A stretch of 41,785 nucleotides of DNA from Intestinibacillus massiliensis (GCA_029267335.1 JAJUJC010000009.1:1-41785), one strand, 5' to 3'; positions 6,515 through 15,832 are shown, counted from the stretch's first letter. Numbers and translations: made by a program. The notes: generated by a model from the sequence alone, not told the origin.

Positions 6515-7993
6515 TTACGCAAAGGGATTTTCACCCGGATAGGGCAGTGACGCAGGCTGATTGTAGGCAATATCGGTCACGCCGAGGTACTTGAACACCT
6601 CGAACAGTGCTCTGCCAAAGTGGCCGAACGCGACCGCGCCGTGGTGCGGATAGCGCTTTTCGATGAGCACATGGCGATAGAATCGATCCATTTCCGGGAT
6701 GGCGAAAATGCCGATCGAACCGAAGGACTGCGTGGGTACATCGAGCACCTCGCCCTCGGCCACATAGGCGCGCAGGCGGGTGTCTGCGGTCGATTGCAGA
6801 CGGAAGAACGTGATGTCGCCCGCCTTGATGTCGCCCTCCATCGTGCCGCGCGTGATGTCAGGCTCGGCAAGCGCGGGCTCGAGGTCGCGCTTCATGATGA
6901 GCTGATAGCCCATGTGCGGATTGCGCAGCAGCGACGGGCAGGTATTGCCGCAGTGGAAGCCCATGAAGGTCTCGCGGTGGCGATACGACAGCTTGCCCGC
7001 GATGGACTCCTCATACATGGACGCAGGCACGGAGTTGTTGATGTCAAGCAGCGTGACCGCCGCGCCCGACACACAGGTGCCAATGTACTCGCTCAGCGCG
7101 CCGTAAATATCGACCTCGCACGACACCGGAATGCCGCGTCCGGTCAGGCGTGCGTTGACGTAGCACGGCACGAAGCCGAACTCGGTCTGGAACGCGGGCC
7201 AGCACTTGTTCGCGAACGCCGCGTACTTTGCGGTGCCGAGGTGCTCCGTCATCCAATCCTCAAGCGTGAGCTCATACTGCGCCAAACGGGGCAGGATACC
7301 GCTGAACCGGCTGTTGCCGTTGCCTGCCTCCGCCGCCATCTCCGCCATTTTCGCGGGGATGCGCGGATCATCCTTGTGCTTGTTGTACGCGACGAGCAGG
7401 TCAAGCTCGGAGTGCTCCTCGACCGCGACGCCGAGATCATAAAGCGCCTTGATGGGCGCGTTGCACGCGAGGAAATCGTTCGGGCGCGGGCCAAACGCGA
7501 AGATTTTCAGCCCTGCAAGACCGACAAGCGCGGTCGCGACCGGCACAAATTCGCGGATCTGCTGCGCGACCTCCTGCGCTGTGCCGCACGGATAGTCCGG
7601 AATATACACGCGCTTTCCGCGCAGCCCGAGGTTGTACGACGCGTTGAGCATGCCGCAGTACGCGTCGCCGCGACCGTCGTGCAGGTCGCCGTCGCCCTCC
7701 GCGGCAGAGGTGTACAGGATGGGGCCTGTGAACCAGTCCGCGATCATGGTTTCGGGCGTTTCCGGGCCGAAATTGCCAAGGAATACAACGAGCGCGTTCA
7801 CGCCCTGCGCCTTGACGTCGTCGACCGCGCGGCGCGCGTCCAGCTCGGTCTCCACGCAGATCGGGCACTCATACAGCCCGTCTCCGTACGCCTTGACGAC
7901 GTTCGCGCGGCGCTTTTCGCTCAGGGCGATCGGGAAACAGCCGCGGCTGACCGAAATAATGCCCATTTTGATCTCCGGTATATTGTTCATCAT
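6515..7993 (-). CDS. L-fucose/L-arabinose isomerase family protein
   Basis: 492 aa from the ATGATG at 7993, with AAGGAGG 9 bases upstream. The FucI/AraA fold is indicated by an N-terminal Rossmann-like region (GPETPETMIADWFTGPILYTS), a central CEVDIYGALSEYIGT segment matching the metal-ligand region of fucose isomerases, and a C-terminal PHHGAVAFGHFGRALFEVFKYLGV block. Such enzymes use Mn(II) to interconvert aldoses and ketoses. It is not XylA and does not look like a canonical AraA, so the substrate is open. It is the last gene of the sugar operon, 17 bases after the DUF4867 gene, and probably makes the ketose that the upstream kinase phosphorylates. Confidence 0.85.
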   Translation of the reverse strand: MMNNIPEIKMGIISVSRGCFPIALSEKRRANVVKAYGDGLYECPICVETELDARRAVDDVKAQGVNALVVFLGNFGPETPETMIADWFTGPILYTSAAEGDGDLHDGRGDAYCGMLNASYNLGLRGKRVYIPDYPCGTAQEVAQQIREFVPVATALVGLAGLKIFAFGPRPNDFLACNAPIKALYDLGVAVEEHSELDLLVAYNKHKDDPRIPAKMAEMAAEAGNGNSRFSGILPRLAQYELTLEDWMTEHLGTAKYAAFANKCWPAFQTEFGFVPCYVNARLTGRGIPVSCEVDIYGALSEYIGTCVSGAAVTLLDINNSVPASMYEESIAGKLSYRHRETFMGFHCGNTCPSLLRNPHMGYQLIMKRDLEPALAEPDITRGTMEGDIKAGDITFFRLQSTADTRLRAYVAEGEVLDVPTQSFGSIGIFAIPEMDRFYRHVLIEKRYPHHGAVAFGHFGRALFEVFKYLGVTDIAYNQPASLPYPGENPFA

Positions 7994-8009
7994 GATGAGA
8001 ATCCTCCTT

Positions 8010-8648
8010 TTAATCCAGTGCATCCGCGATGTCGGGGTTTTGTCCAATCAGGCCGACGAACGCCCCCTGTGCCGCCTCCGCCGCGTCCGCATGCGCGATG
8101 AGCCACTTGTTGCGTGCCCACAGCAGACGATCCTCCGCGGTCTCCGCCACAATGGTCGGGCGCTCGGTATTCGTGCCGCGGGGCAGCACGACCGCGACGC
8201 GGAAACCCGCGCCCTTGTGCCCGTCGCACGGGGCATAGTGCAGCGTGGTCGCATACAGTTCGACCGCCGTACCCGCCGGCGCACGGAACGCGCGCACACG
8301 CGCGGTATCGAGCGTGTTATTTTTGATGTCCTGCTGCTTGGCAACGAGGAATACCATGTCGTCCGCGACAAGGTTGATCTCACTGTCACGGTGGTACTCC
8401 ACACAGCCGAGCGCGGTGTTTGTGCCGTTGCAGTAGCCGATCTGGATGGGCATGCCGCCGTACACCCGGTCTCGCAGCGCGGCAAACGCGGAAATCTCCT
8501 CGAGTGGCGCGTGAGACGGCACATAAATGACATGATCGTGCGGTTTTTCCGTCGTGTCCCGCAGTACGCTCAGCAGCTCTGACCAATCGCCCGCGAGCAC
8601 ACGCCCATAGGGACGAAACGCATCGTCAAAAACGCTTTCCAGCTTCAT
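8010..8648 (-). CDS. DUF4867 family protein in a sugar operon
   Basis: 212 aa from the ATG at 8648, with AAGGAGG 6 bases upstream; the longer frame to 8798 overlaps the kinase and is rejected. The residues CVEYHRDSEINLVADDMVFLVA and later ELYATTLHYAPC look like the two metal-binding strands of a cupin, with the His/Glu pattern seen in small sugar isomerases such as D-lyxose isomerase. I recognise the family as DUF4867, of unknown function. It sits between the kinase and the isomerase-family gene with gaps of 11 and 16 bases. A role as isomerase, epimerase or mutarotase acting on the imported sugar is inference. Confidence 0.75.
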   Translation of the reverse strand: MKLESVFDDAFRPYGRVLAGDWSELLSVLRDTTEKPHDHVIYVPSHAPLEEISAFAALRDRVYGGMPIQIGYCNGTNTALGCVEYHRDSEINLVADDMVFLVAKQQDIKNNTLDTARVRAFRAPAGTAVELYATTLHYAPCDGHKGAGFRVAVVLPRGTNTERPTIVAETAEDRLLWARNKWLIAHADAAEAAQGAFVGLIGQNPDIADALD

Positions 8649-8659
8649 TCTTTGCCTCC

Positions 8660-10183
8660 TTACAGCTTCGCGAGTGCGGCATAGCTTGCGCGCAGCGCGG
8701 GATAGATCGTGCGGTACACATCGTAAAACGCATCGTACGCTGCGCCCGCTTGCTCGTCCGGCAGCATGGGCGTGCCCGTGTGCACGACCGCGTCGCACGC
8801 GGCGGGCACGCTGTCATACACGCCCGCACCCACGCCCGCAAGCAGCGCAACGCCGAGGGCAGGACCTTCCTTGCCCACCGTGGTCGTCACGGGACAGTGC
8901 AGTGCGTCAGCGAGCATGCCGCGCCACAGCGGCGAGGTAGCGCCGCCGCCGCATGCGATCAGCTCGCGGCTCGTCACGCCCATGGCGCGCAGCGTTTCCG
9001 CGCAATCGCGCAGGCTGTAGGTCACGCCCTCCATGACCGCACGGATGAGGTCACCGCGCGTGTGCATGGCGGACAGACCGGTAAATGCGCCGCGGCAATC
9101 GGGGTCGAGGTGAGGCGTGCGCTCGCCCATGAGATAGGGCGTGAAGAGCAGCCGATTTGCACCGATTGGCGAACGCGCCGCCTGCTCGGTCATGAGCACA
9201 TAAGGGTCGACCCCGCGCACACGCGCATCCTCAATAATGTCGGGGCACAGATTGTTGCGAAACCACTGGAGCGACGCACCCGCCGCAAGGGTGACACCCA
9301 TGACATGCCACGCGCCGGGAACTGCGCAGCAGAAAGTGTGCACGCGCCCCTGCGGATCGACCGCAAGCTCGCTCGTGTGCGCGAAAACCACGCCCGAGGT
9401 GCCGATCGTCGCGAACGCGCGTCCGTCTACAACGACGCCCGTGCCCACGGCTGCGGCTGCATTGTCGCCTGCGCCACCAACGACGGGCGTGCCTGCGGCA
9501 AGTCCGGTGATCTCTGCCGCCTGCCGCGTCACCGTGCCCGTGATCTCCGGGCTTTCATAAACGCGGGCGAGCAGCGCTTTGTCAATGCCGAGCTTTGTGA
9601 GCACCTCGTCCGACCACTGCCGGCGCGGCACATCGAGCAGCCCCATACCGGACGCATCCGACACCTCGGTCGCATACTCACCGGTTAGTTTGAGGCGAAT
9701 ATAGTCCTTTGCGAGCAGGATGTGCCGGCATTTTTCATAAATTTCAGGCTGGTGCTTGCGCACCCACAGGATCTTTCCGGCGGTAAAGCCGGTGAGCGCC
9801 GGGTTCGCGGTGATTTCGAGATAGCGCGCGCGCCCGACCGCGTCATAGATGTCCTCGCACTCCGCGCCCGTGCGCCCATCGCACCACAGGATGGCAGGAC
9901 GCAGCGGCTCGTCGTGCGCGTCGAGCATCACGAGCGAGTGCATCTGGCCGGAAAGCCCGATGCCGCGGATTTCCTGCGGGTCGACCCCGCTGTCCGCGAG
10001 CACCGCGCGGATGCCATCCGACGCGGCGCGCCACCAGTCGCGCGGATCCTGCTCTGCCCAGCCGTTTTGCGGCTGAGACAGCGGATACTCAAACGTGCGG
10101 CTTGCGATCAGCCCGCCCGAGGTATCAAAAAGTGCGGTTTTGGTGCCGGAGGTGCCGACATCCAACCCCAATAAGTAATTCAT
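8660..10183 (-). CDS. xylB: FGGY-family sugar kinase, xylulokinase type
   Basis: 507 aa, standard length. It phosphorylates a ketopentose, by homology D-xylulose, with ATP. The N-terminus is MNYLLGLDVGTSGTKTALFD (phosphate-binding loop). IGLSGQMHSLVMLD and RPAILWCDGRT match the xylulokinase sugar site, and the C-terminal GGGATSPLWRGMLADAL is the FGGY ATPase signature. It lies 19 bases after gguB. Because no xylA accompanies it and the isomerase is of the fucose/arabinose family, the true substrate may be a different ketopentose such as ribulose. The xylulokinase subfamily call is confident, the substrate less so. Confidence 0.88.
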   Translation of the reverse strand: MNYLLGLDVGTSGTKTALFDTSGGLIASRTFEYPLSQPQNGWAEQDPRDWWRAASDGIRAVLADSGVDPQEIRGIGLSGQMHSLVMLDAHDEPLRPAILWCDGRTGAECEDIYDAVGRARYLEITANPALTGFTAGKILWVRKHQPEIYEKCRHILLAKDYIRLKLTGEYATEVSDASGMGLLDVPRRQWSDEVLTKLGIDKALLARVYESPEITGTVTRQAAEITGLAAGTPVVGGAGDNAAAAVGTGVVVDGRAFATIGTSGVVFAHTSELAVDPQGRVHTFCCAVPGAWHVMGVTLAAGASLQWFRNNLCPDIIEDARVRGVDPYVLMTEQAARSPIGANRLLFTPYLMGERTPHLDPDCRGAFTGLSAMHTRGDLIRAVMEGVTYSLRDCAETLRAMGVTSRELIACGGGATSPLWRGMLADALHCPVTTTVGKEGPALGVALLAGVGAGVYDSVPAACDAVVHTGTPMLPDEQAGAAYDAFYDVYRTIYPALRASYAALAKL

Positions 10184-10202
10184 AGCTGTCCCCTTTTCCG
10201 TG

Positions 10203-11375
10203 TTATGCCGCCTTTGCCTGCTTCTTGCTCACGACGTCGACCACGACCGCGCCGAGCAGCACCACACCCTTGACGACCTTCTGCCAGTTCGCGTCGATGC
10301 CAAGGATTGACATGCCGTTATTCAGTACGCCCATGAAGATTGCGCCGATGACAGCGCCCGCGACCGTGCCCACGCCACCGTATGCCGATGCGCCGCCGAT
10401 GAAGCATGCGCCGATTGCGTCCATTTCATAGCTCGTGCCTGCCGACGGCGCGGCAGAGTTGAAGCGGCCGACGCACACGAGCGCCGCGACCGCACTCAGC
10501 ACCGCCATGTTGACATACACGCCGAACATGACGCGCTTGGTGTTGATACCGGAAAGTTGGGTCGCCTTGGCATTGCCGCCGAGGGCGTAAACATGACGGC
10601 CGGGTACGGTGCGCGTTGTGAAATACTGGTACGCGAGCACGACGACCGCGAGCAGCACGAGCACGACCGGCACGCCCTTGTTCTGCCCGAGCTGATAGGC
10701 GACGAGCAGGATGACGACGCTGATGACGGCGAGCCGCACCGCGGTCATGCCAAAATTGCCGGTGGCATAGCCCTTGCGCTTTTTGCGCGCCTGCCCAAGC
10801 AGTGTCGTGCCGATAAAGAGCACACAGCACACAATGCCGATCGTGAGCGAGACCGCGAGAATCGCGCCCTTGTCGCTGCCACCCGGCAGGTAAGAGGTGA
10901 AATACTTCAGGTAATTTTGCGGAAACGGCGAGATCGTTGTGCCGTCGAGGATGATCGTTGCGAGTCCGCGCCAGATCAACATGCCGCACAGCGTGACGAT
11001 GAAGGGCGGAATGCTCATGTACGCGATCCAGAACGCCTGCGACACGCCGACCGCGAGACCGATGAGCAGACACAGCGCCATCGCAAGATAGATATTCATG
11101 TGCCAGTTGACGATCATCACGCCCGCAATCGCGCCGATGAGCGCCACGATCGAGCCGACCGACAGGTCGATGTTGCCGCCGGTCAGGATGCACAGCAGCA
11201 TGCCGGTCGCGAGAATAACGACGTAGCTGTTTTGCATGATGAGGTTGGAAATATTGGTCGGGGCAAACAGCGAACCCTTGCCGCCCGCCGTGATTAGAAT
11301 CTGGAACAGTACCATGACCACGACTAGCGCGACCAGCATGGTGTTCTGCCCCAGCATTTTTTTCAGCTTGCTCAT
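10203..11375 (-). CDS. gguB: Multiple-monosaccharide ABC transporter permease
   Basis: 390 aa with about ten hydrophobic segments. It belongs to the ribose/xylose/galactose permease family (RbsC/XylH/MglC). The hallmark ATGMLLCILTGGNIDLSVGS occurs near residues 56-75, and FIGGASAYGGVGTVAGAVIGAIFMGVLNNGMSILG near the C-terminus. The overall length and MVLFQILITAGGKGSLFAPTN start resemble GguB, partner of GguA and ChvE. It forms the membrane channel of the importer and follows gguA by 17 bases. Confidence 0.9.
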   Translation of the reverse strand: MSKLKKMLGQNTMLVALVVVMVLFQILITAGGKGSLFAPTNISNLIMQNSYVVILATGMLLCILTGGNIDLSVGSIVALIGAIAGVMIVNWHMNIYLAMALCLLIGLAVGVSQAFWIAYMSIPPFIVTLCGMLIWRGLATIILDGTTISPFPQNYLKYFTSYLPGGSDKGAILAVSLTIGIVCCVLFIGTTLLGQARKKRKGYATGNFGMTAVRLAVISVVILLVAYQLGQNKGVPVVLVLLAVVVLAYQYFTTRTVPGRHVYALGGNAKATQLSGINTKRVMFGVYVNMAVLSAVAALVCVGRFNSAAPSAGTSYEMDAIGACFIGGASAYGGVGTVAGAVIGAIFMGVLNNGMSILGIDANWQKVVKGVVLLGAVVVDVVSKKQAKAA

Positions 11376-11392
11376 TGGGGAGTGCTCCTCTC

Positions 11393-12925
11393 TCAGTCTT
11401 TCTTGGTTTTCAGGATGCTCGCCATAATCGCTTCGCTCGTCGCCTGTGCAATCGGGAACTCCGCGACCATGCGGCCCTCGTTCATGACATAGACGCGGTC
11501 GGACATGCCGAGGATCTCGGGCAGCTCGCTTGAAATCATGATGACCGACTTGCCCTGTGCGACGAGCTGATTGATGATGCAGTAAATTTCATACTTCGCG
11601 CCGACGTCGATGCCGCGCGTGGGCTCATCGAGGATGAGCACATCGGGATCGGCAAACATCCACTTGGCGAGCAACACCTTTTGCTGGTTGCCGCCCGACA
11701 GATTGCCGACGTTCTGCTCGACATTCGGACATTTTGTGTGCAGTGCCTGGCGGTATTCCTCCGCGACCTGCGTTTCCTTATCCGCGTCGAGCACGCCGCG
11801 GCTTGACACCTTGTCGAGTTTGGCAAGCGTCGTGTTGATGCGGATGGGATTGGTCAAAATCAGTCCATTGCCCTTGCGGTCCTCGGTGACATAGGCAAGG
11901 CGCGCGTCGATTGCTTCCTTAACGTTCCTGAGCTTGACTTCCCTGCCGTCGAGTTTTAACGTGCCCGAGATGTGTGAGCCGTAGCTGCGGCCGAAAATGC
12001 TCATCGCAAGCTCGGTACGGCCCGCGCCCATCAGCCCCGAAATGCCGACCACTTCGCCGCGTTTCACGTTGAAACTGACATGATCGACCACTTTTTTGTC
12101 CTGATAGACCGGATGATAAACCGTCCAGTCCGACACCTCCATCGCAATGTCTCCGAGGACGCTCTCCCGGTGCGGGAAGCGGTCGGACAGGTCGCGTCCA
12201 ACCATGCCCTTGATGATGCGTTCCTCCGAAAAGTCGTCCACACCCTTGACCAGCGTTTCGATCGTCGAGCCGTCGCGGATGACCGTGATCTTATCCGCCA
12301 CATACGAGATCTCGCTGAGCTTGTGCGAGATGATGATGCTCGTCATGCCCTGCTCCTTGAACGCGAGCAGCAGATCGAGCAGCGCGCGGCTGTCGGATTC
12401 GTTGAGGGACGCGGTCGGCTCGTCGAGGATGAGCAGCTTGACGTTCTTCGCAAGCGCCTTGGCGATCTCGACGAGCTGCTGCTTGCCCACGCCGATGTCC
12501 TTGATGAGCGTGTGCGCGCTTTCCGCCAGCCCGACCTTTCGGAGCAGCGCATCCGCCTTGTTGTAGGTTTCGTCCCAGTCGATGCGCGCGGTGCTGCCGC
12601 GTTCATTGCCCAGGAACATATTTTCCCCGATGGAAAGATAGGGCACGAGCGCAAGCTCCTGATGGATGATGACGATGCCGCGGCTTTCGCTGTCGCGGAT
12701 GGTCTTGAACCGGCAGGTCTCCCCTTCATAAATAATGTCGCCCTCGTACGAGCCGTAGGGGTAGATGCCGCTGAGCACGTTCATGAGCGTGGACTTGCCC
12801 GCGCCGTTTTCTCCGACGAGCGCGTGCACCTCGCCCTGCTCAACCTGTAGATTGACGTTATCGAGCGCCTTGACGCCCGGAAACAGCTTGGTGATGCCGC
12901 GCATTTCCAGAATGTTCTTTGCCAA
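11393..12925 (-). CDS. gguA: Multiple-monosaccharide ABC transporter, double ATPase
   Basis: 510 aa from a TTG start at 12925, chosen because AAGGAAGG lies 7 bases upstream and the protein then starts (M)[16 protein letters not shown] as family members do; the ATG at 12970 lies in the preceding hairpin. It carries two fused ABC domains. The first has an intact GENGAGKST Walker A and [10 protein letters not shown] Walker B; the second has the degenerate GLMGAGRTE Walker A usual for MglA/XylG/GguA, plus signature LSGGNQQKV and [20 protein letters not shown]. It drives sugar uptake with GguB and ChvE. Confidence 0.93.
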   Translation of the reverse strand: MAKNILEMRGITKLFPGVKALDNVNLQVEQGEVHALVGENGAGKSTLMNVLSGIYPYGSYEGDIIYEGETCRFKTIRDSESRGIVIIHQELALVPYLSIGENMFLGNERGSTARIDWDETYNKADALLRKVGLAESAHTLIKDIGVGKQQLVEIAKALAKNVKLLILDEPTASLNESDSRALLDLLLAFKEQGMTSIIISHKLSEISYVADKITVIRDGSTIETLVKGVDDFSEERIIKGMVGRDLSDRFPHRESVLGDIAMEVSDWTVYHPVYQDKKVVDHVSFNVKRGEVVGISGLMGAGRTELAMSIFGRSYGSHISGTLKLDGREVKLRNVKEAIDARLAYVTEDRKGNGLILTNPIRINTTLAKLDKVSSRGVLDADKETQVAEEYRQALHTKCPNVEQNVGNLSGGNQQKVLLAKWMFADPDVLILDEPTRGIDVGAKYEIYCIINQLVAQGKSVIMISSELPEILGMSDRVYVMNEGRMVAEFPIAQATSEAIMASILKTKKD

Positions 12926-12952
12926 AGCGGTTCCTTCCTTTCTTTTGCCCGG

Positions 12953-12993
12953 AAAAAGGGCGACCAACAAGGGAGCTTCCTCATTGGCCGCCC
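12953..12993 (-). terminator. Intercistronic attenuator hairpin between chvE and gguA
   Basis: On the minus strand GGGCGGCCAA pairs with TTGGTCGCCC (one mismatch) and is followed by TTTTT, within the 99-base gap. A partial terminator here would let the binding protein be made in excess over the ATPase and permease, a common arrangement for ABC importers. Confidence 0.65.
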
Positions 12994-13024
12994 CGTTTTC
13001 AGCAGCGTAGGATGTGCGCGGCGT

Positions 13025-14164
13025 TTACGCGATGTCGCTCTCGGTGTAATAGCCGCTGTCGATCAGGATCTGCTTGTAGTTCGACTTATCCGCAAAGACC
13101 GGATCGCAAAGATAGGACGGGATGACGCCCGTGCCGTTGTCATAGGTCTTGGTGTCGTTGACTTCCGGCTTGCCGCCCTTCATGATCGCGTCGACCATGC
13201 CGACGACCTTCTCCGCGAGTGTGCGGGTATCCTTGAAGATGGACATGGACTGATAGCCCGCAACGATGTTCTTCACATTCGGCTTGTCGCAGTCCTGACC
13301 GGTGATGACCGGCATGTTGTCCGCCGTGTAGCCCGCCGCGATCAGCGCGTTCTGCACGCCGTAAGCGGTCGAGTCGTTCGAGCACAGCACTGCGTCGAGC
13401 TTCTTGCCGTTCGGGCCGTAGCCGACCGACGAAATGATGTTCTCAAAGCGCTTCTGCGCTTCCTCGGTCGACCAGTTTGCAGTCGCGCACTGTGCCTTTT
13501 CCGTCTGACCGGACGGTACGACGAGCGTGCCCTTGTCAATGTAAGGTTTGAGCACGTTCATTGCGCCGCCGAAGAAGAAGTTGACGTTGTTGTCATCCGG
13601 CGCGCCCGTGACCAGTTCGATGTTGAACGGCCCCTTCTCGGTATCAAGCTTCAATGCGTCGCGGATGTACTCGCCCTGCATCGTGCCGACCTTGTTGTTA
13701 TCGAACGTTGCATAGTAGGAAACCGCATCGGAGTTCATAATCAAACGATCATAGGAGATGACCGGGATGTTCTTTTCCTTTGCGCCCTTGAGCGCTTCGG
13801 TCAACGCAGAACCGTCGATCGCCGCGATAACCAGTGTCTGGCAGCCGCCCGCGATCATGTTTTCGATCTGGGAGACCTGCGTCGGGATGTCGTTATCGCC
13901 CGCATACTGCAGGTCGACCTCGTAGCCCGCTTCCTCCAGCTGCTTTTTCATGTTCGCGCCGTCCTGATTCCAGCGCTGCAAAGACTGCGTCGGCATGGAC
14001 ACGCCGACCTTGCCGCCACCCGTCTTGGTCGGGGTCGCCGCGTCGCCGGTCGCCGCCTGCGTGCCGCTGTCCGTGCTTTGTGCATCCGCGCTGCCCCCGC
14101 CGCACGCCGCCATGCTCATCATCATCGCACCTGCGAGTAACATTGCCAGAAAACGCTTTTTCAT
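13025..14164 (-). CDS. chvE: Sugar-binding lipoprotein of the ABC importer (ChvE type)
   Basis: 379 aa. It has a lipoprotein signal peptide: KKR, a hydrophobic core, and the lipobox MAAC with Cys21 as the lipidated residue, followed by a Ser/Asp/Thr-rich linker. The rest is a periplasmic-binding-protein fold of the xylose/galactose class: VGVSMPTQSLQRWNQDGANMKKQL, DNDIPTQVSQIENMIAGGCQTLVIA, and VLCSNDSTAYGVQNAL with GQDCDKPN. The proteins most like this are ChvE/multiple-monosaccharide-binding proteins. It is the first gene of the operon behind its own promoter, and an attenuator hairpin separates it from gguA. Confidence 0.92.
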   Translation of the reverse strand: MKKRFLAMLLAGAMMMSMAACGGGSADAQSTDSGTQAATGDAATPTKTGGGKVGVSMPTQSLQRWNQDGANMKKQLEEAGYEVDLQYAGDNDIPTQVSQIENMIAGGCQTLVIAAIDGSALTEALKGAKEKNIPVISYDRLIMNSDAVSYYATFDNNKVGTMQGEYIRDALKLDTEKGPFNIELVTGAPDDNNVNFFFGGAMNVLKPYIDKGTLVVPSGQTEKAQCATANWSTEEAQKRFENIISSVGYGPNGKKLDAVLCSNDSTAYGVQNALIAAGYTADNMPVITGQDCDKPNVKNIVAGYQSMSIFKDTRTLAEKVVGMVDAIMKGGKPEVNDTKTYDNGTGVIPSYLCDPVFADKSNYKQILIDSGYYTESDIA

Positions 14165-14254
14165 TTTTTACACACGCTCCTTCAAATTGTTGTCGCCTTG
14201 TCTGCGGATTGGTCGCTTGCCCTCTCTTGCTGTCGAAACGATATTTGCTAATCG

Positions 14255-14266
14255 CTTTTATAAATA
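14255..14266. promoter_or_regulatory. Operator-like site before chvE
   Basis: CTTTTATAAATA lies just downstream of the predicted chvE transcription start, inside a larger GATATTT / AAATATC inverted repeat (about 14240-14268). Nine bases, CTTTTATAA(A), match the palindrome before the ROK gene, so it is a good candidate ROK repressor site. Confidence 0.6.
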
Positions 14267-14289
14267 TCATTTCTTTAAGTTATGAACAC

Positions 14290-14318
14290 ATCATATGATT
14301 TTCACGCTGAAAAGTCAA
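14290..14318 (-). promoter_or_regulatory. Promoter of the chvE-gguAB-sugar operon
   Basis: Minus strand TTGACT, exactly 17 bases, TATGAT. The predicted start falls near 14283, upstream of the operator-like site. The rest of 14319-14422 shows no gene. Confidence 0.8.
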
Positions 14319-14422
14319 GGCGTTTTTGTCACATCCGATAAACTTCGGGGCTTTCGCCAAACTGCTTTCTGCATTTTTGTAAGGTTTTACAGTGCAGCTT
14401 TGTTCTCTTGTGAAAACGCAAC

Positions 14423-14454
14423 AAAAAACCGCGCCCCGTATGCACGGGGCGCGG
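14423..14454 (-). terminator. Terminator after the ROK repressor gene
   Basis: A perfect 10-bp GC-rich stem CCGCGCCCCG / CGGGGCGCGG with a 6-base loop, followed on the minus strand by TTTTTTG. Confidence 0.85.
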
Positions 14455-14492
14455 AAAGAGGTGCCTTTGCATGCTCTGTAACGCTCTTACGG

Positions 14493-15620
14493 TCAAAGCT
14501 GGTCGACAAAGCGGTCGATAAAGTGCAGCGCAACGCCGATGCAGTTCGCCTTGGACAGGCACTTGCCCAAATGCAGGTAGTGTCCATCCTCTCCGAAGCT
14601 GTTGCGCGCAGCAAGCCGCGCGCGCAGGTCGGGCAGGTACTTTTCCATGAAGGGCGTGACCATGCCGCCGAGCACGACGTCGCAGTCCATAATCATATGG
14701 ATGGTGTTGATGCCGGTCGCGAGATCGTTGAGATAGCGCTGCCAACGCGCGAAGTAGTCCGCGTTGCCGTCTTCGATCGCGGCAAAAAAGTCCTCGATCT
14801 GGATGCCGAGATCGTCGGTCAGCCGCGCGACCGAGCAATACGCCTCGAGGCAGCCGTGCTTGCCGCAGCTGCATTTTTCGCCGTGCGGTACCACGCACAT
14901 ATGCCCGAACTCCGCGCTGCGGTGGTGCACGCCCGCATAGGGCTTGCCGTCGACGAGCAGCGCGCCGCCCACGCCCTTGCCCAGAAATAAATACGCCATG
15001 CTGTCGAGCGTGCTGCGATTCCACCACTCAGCGTAGCCGCCCGCGGACGCGTCGTTCTCGACATAGACGGGATACGCGATGCGCTCGGTCAGCATGGACA
15101 GGCTCATTTTGCGAATGCGCAGCACGGGTGCGACCTCGATGATGCCGCGCTCCTCGTCGATGATGCCGGGCAAGGTGAGACCCACCCCGAGTATACGGGT
15201 GCGGTCGAGCGCAAATTCATCCAAAAAGTGCTCGATGGCGCGGGACAGCTCATCGCGATACGTCGCGTCATTGCTGAACACGCACTCAATGCGCTTGTAA
15301 GCGATCTCCTCCGCCCGCAGGTTGATCGCGATGAGCCGGATGTGCTTGAGCGACAGCTCGACGCCGAGGGCAAACCGCGCATTCGCGGCGAGTGCCATCG
15401 TGCGCGCGCGCCGCCCGCCCGTTGAGTCCACCATACCGACATATTCGATGACCCCCGCGTCAAGCAGCTCGCGCAAATTTTGTGTCACGGTCGGCAAACT
15501 GAGCGACAGCGCCGCCGCGATGGACTGCTTGGTCTGCGGCTCTTCTGTCTGATAGAAGTGCCGGAACACCAGATTGCGGTTTCTTCGCCGCAGTTCAACT
15601 GTCGATAATTTATCCGCCAC
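14493..15620 (-). CDS. ROK family transcriptional repressor of the sugar operon
   Basis: 375 aa with a GTG start (an in-frame stop lies just upstream, so no other start is possible) and only a weak ribosome binding site. The N-terminal winged helix (VFRHFYQTEEPQTKQSIAAALSLSLPTVTQNLRELLDAGVI) binds DNA. The rest is a ROK sugar-kinase-like domain with GVGLTLPGIID, the ENDASAGGYAEW segment, and the zinc signature GHMCVVPHGEKCSCGKHGCLEAYCS. In Firmicutes such XylR/NagC-type proteins sense a pentose or hexose. It lies directly upstream of the chvE operon on the same strand and diverges from galM. Palindromic sites before both itself and chvE suggest autoregulation and operon control. Confidence 0.9.
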   Translation of the reverse strand: MADKLSTVELRRRNRNLVFRHFYQTEEPQTKQSIAAALSLSLPTVTQNLRELLDAGVIEYVGMVDSTGGRRARTMALAANARFALGVELSLKHIRLIAINLRAEEIAYKRIECVFSNDATYRDELSRAIEHFLDEFALDRTRILGVGLTLPGIIDEERGIIEVAPVLRIRKMSLSMLTERIAYPVYVENDASAGGYAEWWNRSTLDSMAYLFLGKGVGGALLVDGKPYAGVHHRSAEFGHMCVVPHGEKCSCGKHGCLEAYCSVARLTDDLGIQIEDFFAAIEDGNADYFARWQRYLNDLATGINTIHMIMDCDVVLGGMVTPFMEKYLPDLRARLAARNSFGEDGHYLHLGKCLSKANCIGVALHFIDRFVDQL

Positions 15621-15634
15621 AGAACATCACCACA

Positions 15635-15646
15635 CTTTTATAAAAG
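15635..15646. promoter_or_regulatory. Palindromic ROK operator candidate
   Basis: CTTTTATAAAAG is a perfect 12-bp palindrome located just after the predicted ROK transcription start. It shares its core with the site before chvE. Confidence 0.65.
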
Positions 15647-15660
15647 ATATTTTTAATTTT

Positions 15661-15688
15661 ATTATAACGTATTAAATTGCTTTTTCAA
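15661..15688 (-). promoter_or_regulatory. Promoter of the ROK repressor gene
   Basis: Minus strand TTGAAA, 16 bases, TATAAT, in an AT-rich stretch that contrasts with the GC-rich surroundings. No equally good promoter for galM was found on the plus strand; a TATGAT at about 15787 with a poor -35 is the best candidate. Confidence 0.75.
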
Positions 15689-15832
15689 GCGGTATTTCCA
15701 AAATTCTTTTGTATTTTTGCATCTCTTTGCTCTTTTGACCTGTTGTGCCGCGCGCAGGACGGTCTTTCCTTCGCGCGCAGGATATGGTATGATGGACGCA
15801 TCGAATCGGCGCAGAATTTAAGGAGGATGGAT

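Noticed and set aside
14240-14268. CcpA (cre) site before chvE
   Set aside because: TGCTAATCGCTTTTATA resembles cre only partly and misses key positions; the ROK-type palindrome explains the sequence better.
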